A stretch of 64,000 bases of DNA from Scolanthus callimorphus (Eukaryota; Cnidaria; Anthozoa; Actiniaria; Edwardsiidae), in assembly GCA_033964015.1 (NCBI GenBank), contig CM066913.1, positions 9,976,953 through 10,040,952 of the forward strand, read 5' to 3'. Under the pieces are notes generated by a model. The model was not told the DNA's origin and did no database searches. It worked only from the letters and a program-made list of their open reading frames with translations. The position numbers and the translations under genes are program-made. This document shows, piece by piece, positions 22,166 to 34,726 of this stretch. Within the stretch, counting starts at the first letter, position 1. Every line of letters begins with the position of its first letter.

Positions 22166-22563
22166 ATAGTTTTAAAGCTAATATTAGGAAGATAGATCTT
22201 GCGGGTTTCCTCGATAACAACGATAATTGTTGTGGTCTTTGCACCTCCTAGCGTCCTAGGTGTCGTGCTGGTAGACCGCGGCGGTTACCGTTGTTGTCTC
22301 ATGAAGCCTGCACGATCTCATCTAAATTTGAATTTAATATAGATGCATATGCATGTTATATTTATTGTAAAAGTTATTGTAAATAGATCATCACCCTCCA
22401 TTTGTTGTAAATAGCCCTCCCAATTCATTGTAAATAGTCTTCCTAGTAAATAGAGTAGTATAGGAGTAATTTAGGAATATTTCTTTTTCGTTTATATTCT
22501 GTTGTGTCCCCATTAGCCAATCATGGCTAAATAATATTGACACGTTAATAAAGTCTTTATTTA
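22166..22563. mobile_element. Possible retroposed insert between LINE ORF1 parts
   Basis: Coding character of ORF1 stops at about 22165 and seems to resume at about 22565. The 400 bp between carry four TTGTAAATAG words and end in TAATAAAGTCTTTATTTATT, like the tail of a 5'-truncated retroposon. I found no clear target duplication, so it could equally be decayed LINE sequence. Confidence 0.35.
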
Positions 22564-22826
22564 TTATTTAACAGAGTTATTGGCTAGGGTAGTTCAAAAT
22601 GATAGGATCCCGGCCCCGATCCCAGCCCCGTCTAATGTCGTTTTTCCTCCACCGGTCCCTCCCCCAGGGTATCATTATTTCGGTCCTCCTAGGATTCCTC
22701 TGACTGTTTAGTTATATTATTAGTGTTACTTTATTATTATTTTTATATTTATGTTTTTTTTTATATTTTTCATTATGCGTTTGTGTAGGTTGTTGAGGGC
22801 AAAATTTCTTTGGTTGTTTCGGCTGC

Positions 22827-25800
22827 ATGAATAATAGTTGCTTGCGATTCTGTAGCTGGAATGTGGAAGGGGTTTCAGCAAAGCTTGATGACGCGGAATT
22901 TTTAGCGTGTTTGCGAGGTTTTGATTTCATTTCGTTGTTGGAAACTTGGTTGCCTTCGGGTGCTGATTTGGTTCTGGAAGGTTTCTGCTCATATTCGAAA
23001 TGTAGACGGCAATCTGAAAATGCTCGAAGGAATTCGGGAGGTATTTCCGTTTTAGTACGCTCATGTTTAAGAAAGGGAGTCAAATTTTTGGATAAAGACA
23101 GTAGTGATGAGTTCGTTTGGTGGATGTTGGATAAAACGTTTTTTAGTTTGGAGCGTGACATTTTTGTATGTTCGGTTTATATCCCACCTCAGAATTCTCC
23201 ACGAGAGAAACGTCTTGATCTTGATCATTTTGAAGGTCTTCAAGAAAGTATTTATAAATTCAGTGGTCGGGGAGATATTTTGCTTTGCGGAGATTTTAAT
23301 GCAAGGATAGGATCCTTGTCCGATTCTGTTGGGGATCCGACCGATGTCTTCGATTCGTCTCGAAGTTTGTTTGAGCAACGAGTTTCAATGGATAATCAAG
23401 TTAATACATACAGTACATATGGCAAATCTTTAGCGGAGTTATGCTGCGGAAATGAGCTTGTTATCTTGAATGGACGAAGTAAAGGTGACTATTTAGGTCG
23501 TTTTACGTGCCACACGTATAACGGGGCTAGCGTTGTGGATTATGCCGTTGTTTCGTCGCGGTGTGTACCTTGTTGCCTTGTCTGTTTCAGATGCTAGTAT
23601 TTTTTCGCATCATTCATTTTTGTCTTTTTCTTTATCAATTGGCGGTTGGCAAAAGAAGTTGAAAGACTGTGTTTCTTTGAGTCCTGTTCCAGAAACGATC
23701 AGGTGGTCCAAGGAATGTATAAATAGTTTCAAAGACAAATTGCGATCCTCGAATGTTAAAGAAAAGATGAACAATTTACTTCTTTCGTTTGATAAAGACA
23801 CAATGTGTGTGGACTCTCTTGTCAACGGTTTTTCCGACGAATTAGTTTCTTTGTCCTCTGACATTTGTGCGGTTAAGCGACCAAGGGTTCGGATCGTCAC
23901 ATACTCGATCCACGATTCAGAAAAAACAGTGGTTTAATAATAATTGTCATGTTTTGAGAAAAGAATTGCGTGCTGTGGGTTGTTTACTTTCTAAATATCC
24001 GGGCGAACCCTATTTACGGGACCGGTTTTTTAGTTTAAAGAAAGATTATAAGCGATTGACCAGACGTCTGAGGCGGCAATTTCATAATGATCTTTTGGAC
24101 CAAATTCAATTGTTAGAGAATAATAACCCGAGGGATTTCTGGAAACTGGTCAATTCCGTTAAAGGCTCTATATCTAAAGGGGTTTCTAATGAGATTTCCT
24201 CAGCGGATTGGTTTTCTTATTTTAAAGAGCTCAACACCTCCACGGTATCATCTGACACGACTTGCATGGAGGCGGAAGTTGTACGGAATTTTTCTGTTTG
24301 GGCTTCGTGTAGGAACAATATATTGGATGAGCCTATTTCAGAGAAAGAATTGCGTAGTTTGTCTGTTAAACTGAAGAGTAAGAAAGCTAGTGCACGGGAT
24401 ATGATAAATAATGAGGTAATAAAGCTTGCGGTAGATAGTTTGGCTCCTTTTTTTGTTAGGCTTTTCTAACATCGTGCTTTTGTTGGGAATTTTTCCTGCG
24501 GTTTGGTCGGAAGGTTTGATTGTTCCTCTTCATAAGTCAGGTAATAGAATGGACCCTGGAAACTATAGGGGTATTTGTATCAGTAGTTGTTTGGGGAAGT
24601 TTTTTACTTTAATCTTAAACTCAATAGGTTTTTGGAAGAAAATGGCCTTATGAATGATAATCAGATAGGTTTCCGCAAGGGTTTTAGGACGTCTGACCAT
24701 GTACTTGTACTGAAAGCTCTCTTAGATTCGTACAAGAAAAAGCATAAGCCGTTGTTTGCCTGTTTTATTGATTTTCGCAAAGCGTACGATAGTATTTGGC
24801 GAGACGGTTTGTTTTATAAGATTATACAGTGCGGTTGCAGTAAGAACTTTATAAAAATACTTTTAAGCATGTATTCTTCTGTTAAGGCGGCTGTGAAGTT
24901 GAATGAGGGTGTGACTCCATTTTTTCGATCCGAAATTGGCGTGAAACAAGGTTGTAATCTTAGTCCTACGCTTTTTAATTTGTTTGTCAATGATATCCCT
25001 GGCATATTTGATGCTTCTTGTTCTCCGGTATCTCTGGCTGGTTTTGATCTTAGTTGCTTACTTTATGCGGATGATTTAGTCATTTTATCTGAATCGGAGT
25101 CGGGTCTTCAGCGTTGTCTCGATAGATTGGCTATTTACACAAAGCACTGGAAGTTAAGCGTTAACATGAAAAAATCGAAAGTGTTAGTTTTTGGCACGCG
25201 TGCTCAGAGGTGCCCATACTTGTTCTCTCGTTGGTCTTTCAGTGGCCAGGTTTTAGAGTGCGTGGAACATTATACCTATCTTGGTATTGTGTTTCATTTT
25301 TCTGGTACTTTTAATTTTGCACGGAAGTGCCTATATAATAAAGCTTTTAAGGGCATATCATGGTCTTTTTGCCCATTTCACCAATGTTGAGAAAATTCCG
25401 GTGAAGTTGATGTTGAAATTATTTTCTTCGCTTGTGTCTCCCGTGCTATTATATGGTTGTGAGGTCTGGGGTGCTTACATGTTAGGCAGGTTATCTTCTT
25501 TGGAGATGTTTAAGCAGAAACTTTTCTCTGTTTTAGGTGACATAGAGAGGTTGCATCTAAAATTTTGTAAGAGGATTTTAGGCATACACTTAAAGTCTAC
25601 GAATATGGCTGTGTATGCAGAATTAGGTAGGGTACCCCTGATAGTTCAAATCGGTTGTACTATTGTCAGGTATTGGTTACGGATAACAAATCCTATTTTC
25701 CGGGACAGTCTCGTCGGAAAAGCGGCTTCTTGGTGTGTGTCATCAAACTTTCGTGGGGTTGCTTTTTCTAATTTCCTCTTGTCTTTGTGTGGTTTTGGAT

Positions 25801-26358
25801 CTCTAGATAGTATTGCAATTCCTTTTGAACAGATTAAGGATGTGTCCAAACAGATTAAAACACAATTATATGATATGTTTTGCGAGCACTGGAGTCCGTC
25901 AAGGGACCGGTGGAAAATTAAGGCTGTTTAGATCTTTGAAGTCTAGCCTGGGTTTTGAGAAATATTTAGTCTCGGTTACTAATTTTCGACATCGTCAAGC
26001 AGTTTCGAAACTGCGTTTATCCGCACATAGATTACCAGTGGAAGTTGGCAGATATGCTAATATTGATTATAACTCTAGGAAATGTTCATTCTGCAATCTT
26101 AATGAAATTGGAGATGAGACGCATTATTTGATGTATTGTAACCATGCGTCTTTTGTTCATCTAAGAGAATTATTTTTGACTGACATTTTGCAACTGAATG
26201 TTTCCTTTGGACAACTAGGTTTGCGTAATCTATGCGTTTACTTATTGTCGATGTGTGACGAGTCTGTCGTAAAGGTAACTGCCAAATTTTGTTTTGATAT
26301 TCTCGAGCGTTTTAATGCGATGGTTCGAGATGCTGAAGAATCTAATGAGTCTCATTAA
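22827..26358 (+). pseudogene. LINE ORF2: APE endonuclease plus reverse transcriptase, multiply frameshifted
   Basis: The endonuclease (22827-23590) shows CSWNVEGV, LLETWLPS, CGDFNARIG and SVVDYAVVS, the motif order of AP-like nucleases. The reverse transcriptase begins near 24480 with VPLHKSGNRMDPGNYRGI, then GFRKGFRTSDH, ACFIDFRKAYDSIW, GVKQGCNLSP and the catalytic LLYADDLVIL at about 25050-25090. The C-terminal end has a Cys/His cluster (CSFCNLNEIGDETHY, then C, at about 26080-26140). At least five frame changes (near 23560, 23900, 24460, 24620, 25360 and 25910) break it. All the key catalytic motifs are still recognisable, so the copy is decayed but not ancient. Confidence 0.93.
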
Positions 26359-26450
26359 GTCTTATGTAATTTTTTTTTCTCTTGTACCTATATATTTGTT
26401 AGTGTATCCTATATGCCGTGTAATTGGTATTTTATGGAATAAAGAATTAT

Positions 26451-27620
26451 AACGCACGCATGGAACAACGCATGACGATGCCCAATCTTGTACCCAGAGA
26501 TGGCCAGTAGCGAGATTAATCAATAAAAAAAAAAACAGATTCAGGGTTCCGGTTTTAAAAATGTCATAGACCGTTGGAGATCATAGTTCTGCAACTGAAT
26601 TAATTGGTGTTCGGGTATTTGTATTTTATGAAGTTTCAAAGGCGCATGGTAAATTGTTAGAATGTGTATGTGTTCAAAGCCGCTATGAAATCGGTGATTT
26701 TCGCGCTCAACTGCGCGATGCTCTCTCGCGTTTAAAAAGATTCAGAGCGGAGCACCATAAGTATCGCAGGAAGAATACAATAGCTCAGAGTAGAACGCAG
26801 GTTACATTACGATGGGCTTCATTTTTCATGGTTCAGCGGTATTTCCATATTGGTATCGCGGGCGCGATCTCTTTATTAATCATATTTCTCAGGAAGGGAT
26901 GAAGCTTGGACAACCAAACTTGGGCAAAGTTGTCTAAGTAGCAAGGGGGGTGCAACTGCCTGGTCACGTGGTATGACGTCATTGATGACGCCATCATACA
27001 AGAAAAAGTATATATCTCTTAGGAAGGGATGAAGCTCAGACAACCAAACTTGGATGAATTAGATGTCTAAGTGCAACTGCCTAGCCATGTGTTAGGACGT
27101 CATCAAAGGAGAAAAAGGATATATCTTGGGAGGGCTGAATGTCAGAAAACCAAACTTGGGTTTGGTGAATGGGAAAAATATATAGCATAAAGGGATATGA
27201 GGCTAAGCAGCCAACTTTGGTAGGATGTTGCTTTAAAGTGGTGATGAGGGTTCAATAGTATGCTCCCTTGGGGTTTCAATTGAAGCTTTGCTTTTAGGCA
27301 TTGCCTAAATCTATTTAGTATAAACCAACTAATGGTCTATTACAAATCCTGCATTCTGATTGGCTGAGCTACTAATGGTCTATTAGTGATAGACCGTACC
27401 TGGCAAAGCCACCACCTTTCTTTGCAAGAAAACTTGATTTTTTCAACATAAAATAATGGAATTCATAGCCAAAACCGACCAACTAGTTGGTTTATACTAA
27501 AACAATTAGACCTCTCGTCCTCATGTGCTATGATATCAATAGACCATTCGGCCTTCGGCCTCATGGTCTATTCATCATAGCACATTCGGCCTTGAGGTCT
27601 AATTGTTAAATATATGGGCT
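26451..27620. other. Repeat-filled stretch: module repeats and a foldback MITE
   Basis: Degenerate module repeats (ATATCTCTTAGGAAGGGATG, CCAAACTTGG, TGACGTCATTGATGACG) run from about 26880 to 27180. At 27300-27610 a foldback element has the inverted words ACCAACTAATGG / ACTAGTTGGT and AACAATTAGACCTC / GAGGTCTAATTGTT; a relative is at 62770-62860. Between 26451 and 26880 I see only a short open frame (26654-26902) without splice support. Confidence 0.6.
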
Positions 27621-27636
27621 ATTAGAGTTCGCCTAC

Positions 27637-27798
27637 CTGTCAAAGGGAGTGGTAATGGTCCTACAGCGTCTCTGAAATCTTGTCCCCCAGGATCAGTAAT
27701 GAAAATATTGAAGTGGTCACTTTGGCATCGTGCGTTTTCACCAACAGCGCAGTGGACAGCTCCTGAAACCTTGGTGTCATAGACGCCGGGGGCTCCAG
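27637..27798 (-). CDS. Isolated coding exon of an unrecognised gene
   Basis: A 162-bp minus-strand exon sits between a strong acceptor (TTTTTTCATACTCAG) and a donor (TTGACAGGTAGGC), phase 1 to phase 1. It encodes 53 full codons with balanced composition: GAPGVYDTKVSGAVHCAVGE, then NARCQSDHFNIFITDPGG and QDFRDAVGPLPLPLT. I do not recognise the family. No neighbouring exon is visible within several kilobases on either side; both flanks are transposon sequence. It could belong to a gene with very long introns (possibly the minus-strand gene ending near 49.3 kb, though the phases do not join directly) or be an exon carried by a mobile element. Confidence 0.6.
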
Positions 27799-27889
27799 CT
27801 GAGTATGAAAAAACAGAGGGAGTCAATCCCTCGAAACATGGGCGTCTCGAAAAAAAAAGAGAACCGCGCCTCTGTAGGGATCTAAGTTT

Positions 27890-28194
27890 CGTAAGTTCCC
27901 ACGGTTTCAGGCTTTCAAAATTCCAGGAATTTCCAGCTAGGCCTGGAAAAGGGCATTTCTAAAATCCATGACTTACCAGTTTTCAAGGACCCGTGGGAAC
28001 CCTGTTTTATATGTGGTGCACATCACTATACACGGTTAATATATAGAGATTATTACATGGTAAAAACTTGATATCGTTTTTATTCACGAGTTTCCGTGTC
28101 GTAGCACGAACGAGCGAGTCTTCGAGCGAGTCTGAGTCTGAGAAAACAGAAAAAATAAAATAAAATAAAGAAAAATTGCATTTTTTTCGTGCCG
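27890..28194. repeat. Small foldback and dispersed repeat
   Basis: At 27893-28003 the words GTTCCCACGG and CCGTGGGAAC are inverted copies around a CCAGGAATTTCC centre. At 28040-28194 lies the inverted relative of 6665-6845, sharing AACTTGATATCGTTTTTATT. No gene is seen. Confidence 0.6.
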
Positions 28195-29330
28195 TGAATG
28201 AGATATCGTATGTATCACCCGGATATGTGATAACCAACAGGATTTGTAATAACCAACAGGATTTGTAATAACAACCGGATTTGTAATAACAAGCAACCGG
28301 ATTTGTAATAACAACAGGATATGTAATAAAAATCAACCAGATTTGTAATAAAATATCAACCGGATTTGTAATAAAATTTCAACAGGATTTGTAATAGCAT
28401 AGCTAACCGGATTTGTAATAACCAATCAACGCGATTTGTAATAATCAAAAAGGTTGGAGGTTAAGTAAAACCCCGCGTATAAGAACCTGGATTTTTTTAA
28501 GTTTAGCCTAAACAGGTTCTTATATAAATGGTCATCAGAGTTTCCATAGCAACGGAACAGCGGGTCACTCTTTCTAAATAGCAAACCTTCCACATGAAAT
28601 TCGATCTAAAATTTTAAAATGACACATCAAGCGCCAATCCTTAGGTAATTGTCTATACAGAAAATTTATTAAGCCGATTTTAAGATATTCAAGGCGACTT
28701 TTTTGCCTTTGAAATTCAAAACTTTTCACTTGCTTTCTCATAATTATATAATTTAATGGGAAAAAGGCTAGCAAAATCTTTTACCTCAAAATTCATCCCA
28801 AGGTATACAACTACTTGTTTGCCAAATTTGATGCCAGGAAGTGCTTTTGATTTTCCATAATGAACATCGACGCAAACTTAAATTTTTGAGCAATTTCGCG
28901 AATATCATTTCGAACACAAAAGTTCCTGATGGCGAAGTTTTTTCTCGCGCTCTTAAAATTGATCATATTAGCCAGATGCTGTCCGCGTAAGAAAAAAATT
29001 ACGTCGCGGATAGCGCCTGGTAAAATTCTAAAGTTCACCACCTTCTTCCTAGTTCCACTCCGACACTTTCATCTTTCCTAATCAAAACACCATTTTGACG
29101 CGTTATTACAAATCGTGTTGATTGGTTATTACAAATCCGGTTAGCTATGCTATTACAAATCCTGTTGAAATTTTATTACAAATCTGGTTAATATTTTATT
29201 ACAAATCTGGTTGATTTTTATTACAAATCCTGTTGTTATTGCAAATCCGGTTGCTTGTTATTACAAATCCGGTTGTTATTACAAATCCTGTTGGTTATTA
29301 CATATCCGGGTGATACAATCGTATCATTCA
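28195..29330. mobile_element. Foldback element with arms of GGATTTGTAATAAC repeats
   Basis: The left arm (28195-28445) repeats CCGGATTTGTAATAAC about ten times. The right arm (29100-29330) carries the inverted word GTTATTACAAATCCGG in the mirrored order, and the tips GTATCACCCGGATATGTGATA / CATATCCGGGTGATAC pair. A 650-bp middle has no coding features; it includes a small hairpin near 28480-28535 (AAGAACCTGG / AACAGGTTCTTAT). Confidence 0.88.
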
Positions 29331-30045
29331 CTGATACGATTTTTATTCACTGGTGTTATCACATGGTATCTTGAAGCAAGCGGGCAACTCAGCGGGCAAC
29401 TCGGTGAAGTTAGCGGGCAACTCAGAATGTGATGTTTTGGCCCATATCTCCCGAGGCTTTTGACCAATCATCATGAGACTCGCACACAAGTGTACAAATA
29501 TGACAACAAATAATTTCACGTATATGTGTAATTACATATTATCAATCACGTGATCCAGTGACGTTTTACATTTCAGCGGGCAAGTCGATAAATCGATTTT
29601 TGGCCGATAAATTGTCCCCGTTTTAGCCGATAATCTTCAAACTTTCACTTGAGTGTACAAATAAGAAAACAAACAATAAGGTATATTTAATTTGAACATT
29701 ACGTCATCAATCACGTGACCGTGGGAAAATCGCGTATATCTCGAAACCAGAATGGAAAAGTGCCAAAAAAATTTCGAAAATATAACAAGTAGCCCAGGAT
29801 CAGTACAATCACGCACTTTCGCAAGGTGACGTCATCAATCACGTGACCTTGGGAAATCGCGTATACCTCGAAACCAGAATGGAAAAGTGCCAAAACAACT
29901 TCGAAAATAGGACAAATAGCCCATGATCAGATCAATCATGCACTTTCGCAAGGTGACGTCATCAATCACGTGACCGTGGGAAAATCCCGTATACCTCGAG
30001 ACCAGAATGGAAAAGTGCCAAAAGAACTTCGAAAATATGACAAAT

Positions 30046-32471
30046 TAGACTGCTTGCAGTCTCTTCTTTGGCGAACGTCCGCAAATCGAGAGAAAAGGGA
30101 AAGGGAAAGTCTGTGAGTGCCGAAGGTACGAGCGAGCGCCGAAGGCGCGAGACTCGCCAGAGGAGCGCCGAAGGCGCGACGATGGCGTGAGTGCCGGAGG
30201 CACGAGCGAGCGCCGAAGGCGCTAGATAGGGGTCTCTGTAAAATGAAGACCGGACCTCGGCGGACCGGACCTCGGCGGACCTCGCGGACCGGACCTCGGC
30301 GGACAGGATAATTTTTTTTCCTTAAAAATATTTTTTTCTACATTCGTTCAAAAAAAACATCTTTCATAAAAAAAATATTTCATTTTACTGAAGAAGGTAT
30401 TGTCTGTTCTAGACGGGTCACCTTTCCAGCCGCCTGTCCCGTTGCGTGACTCGCTCGCAAAACATCCGCGTCTAGAAGTCTAACCGGGAGAGCGAGACCC
30501 TTTGCTGCTCTTGCATGAGCGTACTTTTTTTTGTGGGAGAATGATTTTCTGTGGCGCGCGGCTACAAAAAACGTAGAATTCCTTATCTCCACACTAGCAA
30601 TTTCAGCTGTCAGTTCGCGAAAAATGGCATTGCCGTGCGAACAGTACTTTTCTAGTGGTTGTTTGTAGCAAGAAAAAACAACCGGTTTGCACAAACAATC
30701 CGAGCTGTCAGTTCACCCTGGGCAATTGTTGATTGCCGTGAGAACAGTAACTTTCTATTGGCTGCTTTGTAGCAAGAATAAACAACATCGTGCACTCTTA
30801 CTATCATGAAATAACACCGATTGCACAAACAACCGAGCTGTCAGTTTACTTTCTCGAGACGGACAAATCGTCTCAATTTGTTCGTCTGTTTGGCCGTCTA
30901 GGAAGACGATTTTTTATAGACGATTTGTCTACACAAACAAATCGTCTATAAAAGAAGTCCGTTAAATTCACACTAGACGTACACACGATGTGTTCGTCTT
31001 CTAGTGTGAAAACGACCATTGTCTAGTGCAGAAGGGAAATCTAGATGAGTCATATAGCAGTCATATAAAGCTTGTTTTTCTTGTTTATTCTTCCTTTTGT
31101 TGCGAAAAGGAGAAAGCCAGTCGGTTCAATTGGATCTAACGCGGCAAAAGAACGTTTGAAACTGGCCTAAAGTCTACGATGCTAGAGCGCCGTAGTCAGG
31201 AAAAAAATGACTGAGGAAGTATATCATTTTCTGCTATTTATTTTGATTGTTATTTTCCCCATAATGTTAAAAAGGTTAATAATGAAGAACATTACACAAT
31301 TACACGCGACGGTATGTGTTCTGCGAGCGAGTCACGCAACGGGACAGGCGGCTGGAAGGTTGAGACCCGTCTAACAGACAATACCTTCTGCAGTAAAATA
31401 TTTTTTTTTATGAAAGATGTTTTTTTATTTTTTGAACGAATGTAGAAAAAAAAATAAAGGAAAATAATTTATCCTGTCCGCCGAGGTCCGGTCCGCGAGG
31501 TCCGCCGAGGTCCGGTCCACATTTTACAGAGACCCGCGAGATAGCGCCAAAAGAAGAAGTCCCTTCTTTAGGCGCTTTCTCCCCCGTGGCGCTGCTTGTT
31601 ACCCGACACCTAGACTCTCGTGAGCTGGAAATACGAGCGCGCAAACAAACTACAATGTAGGACTAGGACTTTATTGTCGATTTACGGACGTTCGCCAAAG
31701 AAGGGGCTACAAGTAGGCACAGACAGATTCTGCTCAAAATTCTTCAAAAGTTGCCCCAAATTCCCTCAAAAGTTGCTCAAATTCGGAAAAAGTTGCTCAC
31801 AGAATCAAAAAAGTTGCTACCCCAAAAGAGCACTTCTTCAAACTTGTCGCCTGATTTATTTAAAAAATGACGAAGAATCAGGTGTTCACGTGCACTCAAC
31901 TCAACAGCTACAAAAGATCAAGCAATTATTCTAAATAACAACTGGCATAATTATACTAATCAATACGGTTGATTAAAAAGAGACTCACTTGCCGCCATTC
32001 TGTTGGCTTAGTGAAAACAAAATTGAGAGTTTCAAGTATCAACTCATACAAAATACAATAATAGCTGCTACAATTTTTGAAAGAAAACTATAACAAATAA
32101 GGAAGACCCGTCAGGTTCTGTCACATTCTGCCCCATTTTCTCTAGCAAAGTTGAATAGGGTCTTCCGCCATTTTGCTTTTGCTGTTTTGGAATAGCACAG
32201 GACTGAAGATACACTTCTGAGCACCCAAGACGAAAAAGTGATTAATTTTTTATTTTTAGCAAGAGTTTTCGCTCTGTGTTTCATTTAAAATGGCAAAATG
32301 TATCAGAAAATGGCCGTTTTGTTGTAAAAATTTGCCCGTAGATAACGGAAAATCGAAAAAGTTGCTCATAGTTGAAAAAGTTGCTCAGAATTGAAAAAGT
32401 TGCTCAAAATTGAAAAAGTTGCTCAAAAGTTGCCCAGCAGAATCTGTCTGTGCCTAGCTACAAGCAGTCTA
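30046..32471. mobile_element. Long-TIR element with 9-bp TSD, nested in the large foldback
   Basis: The ends TAGACTGCTTG with CTTCTTTGGCGAACGTCCG are inverted copies and pairing continues over about 400 bp, including GGACCTCGGCGGACC repeats and GCCGCCTGTCCCGTTGCGTG. The flanks are ATGACAAAT (30037-30045) and ATGGCAAAT (32472-32480), a 9-bp duplication with one mismatch; removal restores the host 125-bp repeat. The left arm also holds GCGCCGAAGGCGC repeats (30115-30225). The middle has further small hairpins (30840-31020, ACAAATCGTCTATAAAA). No transposase is seen. Mutator-like by TSD length. Confidence 0.88.
31714..32456. mobile_element. hAT-like non-autonomous element with exact 8-bp TSD
   Basis: The ends TAGGCACAGACAGATTCTGC are inverted copies and GCTACAAG is duplicated exactly at 31706-31713 and 32457-32464. 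Eight-base duplications are the hAT signature. It interrupts the right end of the enclosing 9-bp-TSD element, so it is the youngest of this nest. The subterminal repeats (AAAAAGTTGCTC) occur near both ends. No open transposase frame is present. Confidence 0.92.
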
Positions 32472-32789
32472 ATGGCAAATAGCCCATGATCAGATCAAAC
32501 ATGCACTTTCGCAAGGTGACGTCATCAATCACGTGACCGTGCCAAAAAACAGCTCTTATTGTGTTTAACGGGAGCAAACCTCGTTTGGAAAATATTACAT
32601 TCAACCATTGCATTCAACCGAAAAAACATTAATACTAACTCACATGCGACCGTGGGAAAATCAGCTCTATTATTGTACATTATCTGGGCAAAACATCACT
32701 AAACTTCAACATGACGTAAAAGAGGTGACCGTGGGAAAGCGGCTCCGTTATATTATTCCGAGCTGGTGTTTTAGAGCATGTTTGTTCAA

Positions 32790-33965
32790 TGTGCAACTCG
32801 ACACTACAGCGGGTAACTCGTTTTCTATTTCAAATGTCGCGTTCCTTGTTCTCCAATCTTCGTTTTTTTGACATTTGTACATGCCCGCTATATGTTCTAA
32901 TAGAAGTTATCTATGTACAAATGCAGAAAAACGAAGTTTTAAACAACAAGAAACACCACATTTGAAATAGAAAACGAGTTACCCGCTGTAGTGTCGAATT
33001 GCCCGCTATATGTTTTAATAGAAGTTATCTATGTACAAATGCCAAAAAACGAAGATTGGCAACAAGGAACGCGGCATTTGAAATAGAAAACGAGTTACCC
33101 GCTGTAGTGTCGAGTTGCACGCTATATGTTTCAATAGAAGTTATCTATGTCCAATCTTCGTTTTTTTTGGCATTTGTACATAGATAACTTCTATTAAAAC
33201 ATATAGCGGGCAACTCGACACTACAGTAGCCTGCGAACAGGCTCTCCTGTGTTGTTATTCGGAGTTTTTTGTTTGGAGTTCAGGAACCCTGTGGCACGCG
33301 ACAAGCTACCCAAAATCGCAACAGAATTCGCAAACAAGCTACCCAAACTTCGCCACGCCAGCTATCACAAGCGGATTTCTCCTACCGCCTAGAACTCTAA
33401 CTAGCGCCTGTGTGCAGGCTAACACTACAGCGGGTAACTCGTTTTCTATTTCTATGTACAAATGCCAAAAAACGAAGATAATAACAAAGGAACACCGCGA
33501 GTTACCGCTGAAGTGAAGAGTTGCCCGCTATATGTTTTAATAGAAGTTTTCTATGTACAAATACCAAAAAACGAAGATTTAAACAACAAGGAACACCACA
33601 TTTGAAATAGAAAAACGAGTTACCCGCTGTAGTGTCGAGTTGCCCGCTATATGTTTTAATAGAAGTTTTTATGTACAAATGCCAAAAAACGAAGATTGGA
33701 CAACAAGGAACGCGACATTTGATATAGAAAACGAGTTACCCGCTGTAGTGTCGAGTTGCCCGCTATATGAGTTATCTGTGTACAAATGCCAAAAAAACGA
33801 AGATTGGACAACAAGGAACGCGACATTTGATATAGAAAACGAGTTACCCGCTGTAGTGTCGAGTTGGCCGCTATATGTTTTAATGGCAGTTATCTATGTA
33901 CAAATGGCAAAAAACGAAGATTTAACAACAAGGAACGCGACATTTGAAATAGAAAACGAGTTACC
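32790..33965. repeat. ~115-bp tandem array in the centre of the large foldback
   Basis: The words TTGCCCGCTATATGTTTTAA, ATCTATGTACAAATGCC and GAAAACGAGTTACCCGCTG repeat six to seven times, mostly in one orientation with an inverted part at 32800-32890 and 33150-33225. It is interrupted by a 195-bp MITE at 33227-33421. Open frames across it are by-products of the repeat. Confidence 0.9.
33227..33421. mobile_element. 195-bp MITE with exact 9-bp TSD (TAGCCTGC ends)
   Basis: The element starts TAGCCTGCGAACAGGC and ends GCCTGTGTGCAGGCTA. The 9-bp ACACTACAG is duplicated at 33218-33226 and 33422-33430, and removal restores the surrounding 115-bp repeat (CGACACTACAGCGGGTAACTC). The terminal bases match the elements at 56381-56657 and 41432-41589. 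Confidence 0.93.
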
Positions 33966-34452
33966 GTTTCGAGTTTCGAGATATACGCGATTTTTCCACG
34001 GTCACGTGATGCTGACGTCATCTTGCGAAAGTGCGTGATTGTACTGATCCTGGGCTACTTGTCATATTTTCGAAGTTGTTTTGGCACTTTTCCATTCTGG
34101 TTTCGAGATATACGCGATTTTGCCACGGTCACGTGATTGATGACGTCACCTTACGAAAGTGCATGATTGATGTGATCCTGGGCTACTTGTCATATTTTCG
34201 AAGTTTTTTTGGCACTTTTCCATTCTGGTTTCGAGATATACGCTTTTTCCCCACGGTCACGTGATTTATGACGTAATGTTCAAATTAAATATACCTTCTT
34301 GTTTGTTTTCTTATTTATACACTCAAGTGAAAGTTTGAAGATTATTGGCTAAAACGGGGACAATTTATCGGCCAAAAATCGATTTATCGACTTGCCCGCT
34401 GAAATGTAAAACGTTACTGGATCACGTGATTGATAGTATGTAATTAAACATA

Positions 34453-34726
34453 TACTTAACCATTATCCTGCGAGATTGCGCGGAATATCGTCTGATACTT
34501 AGCCGACGAGGGACGAAGTCCCGAGTTGGCTAAAATCAGACGATATTCTGCAAAATCGATGCACTGCCCAAATATGGTCATTGGAACGCCAATAGCTGTC
34601 TTCTGTACATGACAGCTATCCTGCGATATCCGTCTCTGAGGGAAATCTGATGTTTTGAGCTCGTAAATAATACACAAAAGTCATGTTTTTCGGGGGGGGT
34701 TTGTGCTATCGATGTGCTGAATAATA
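34453..34726. other. Segment between foldback arm and inverted duplication
   Basis: It begins exactly where the foldback arm is cut. It contains a hairpin pair (AATATCGTCTGATACTTAGCC / GGCTAAAATCAGACGATATT, 34487-34550) and a G run near 34695. No gene is seen. Confidence 0.5.

Larger units (their letters stand above)
16209..26450 (+). mobile_element. Decayed CR1-like non-LTR retrotransposon (LINE), interrupted
   Basis: The element has an ORF1 with an acidic N-terminal region, a coiled coil and an SGNH-esterase domain, and an ORF2 with an APE-type endonuclease followed by reverse transcriptase and a cysteine/histidine C-terminal domain. This layout is typical of the CR1/L2 group. It ends near 26450 with a ...GGAATAAAGAATTAT tail. 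Reading-frame breaks occur throughout, so it is not active. Two foldback DNA elements (17136-19869 and 20572-21719) interrupt ORF1. A reversed fragment of the same family's 3' end lies at about 21405-21465, so at least one more copy has moved nearby. The 5' boundary was not found; 16209 is the first ORF1 Met. Confidence 0.93.

Noticed and set aside
26654..26902. Possible coding exon after the LINE
   Set aside because: No acceptor and donor pair in phase, and its right part runs into module repeats.
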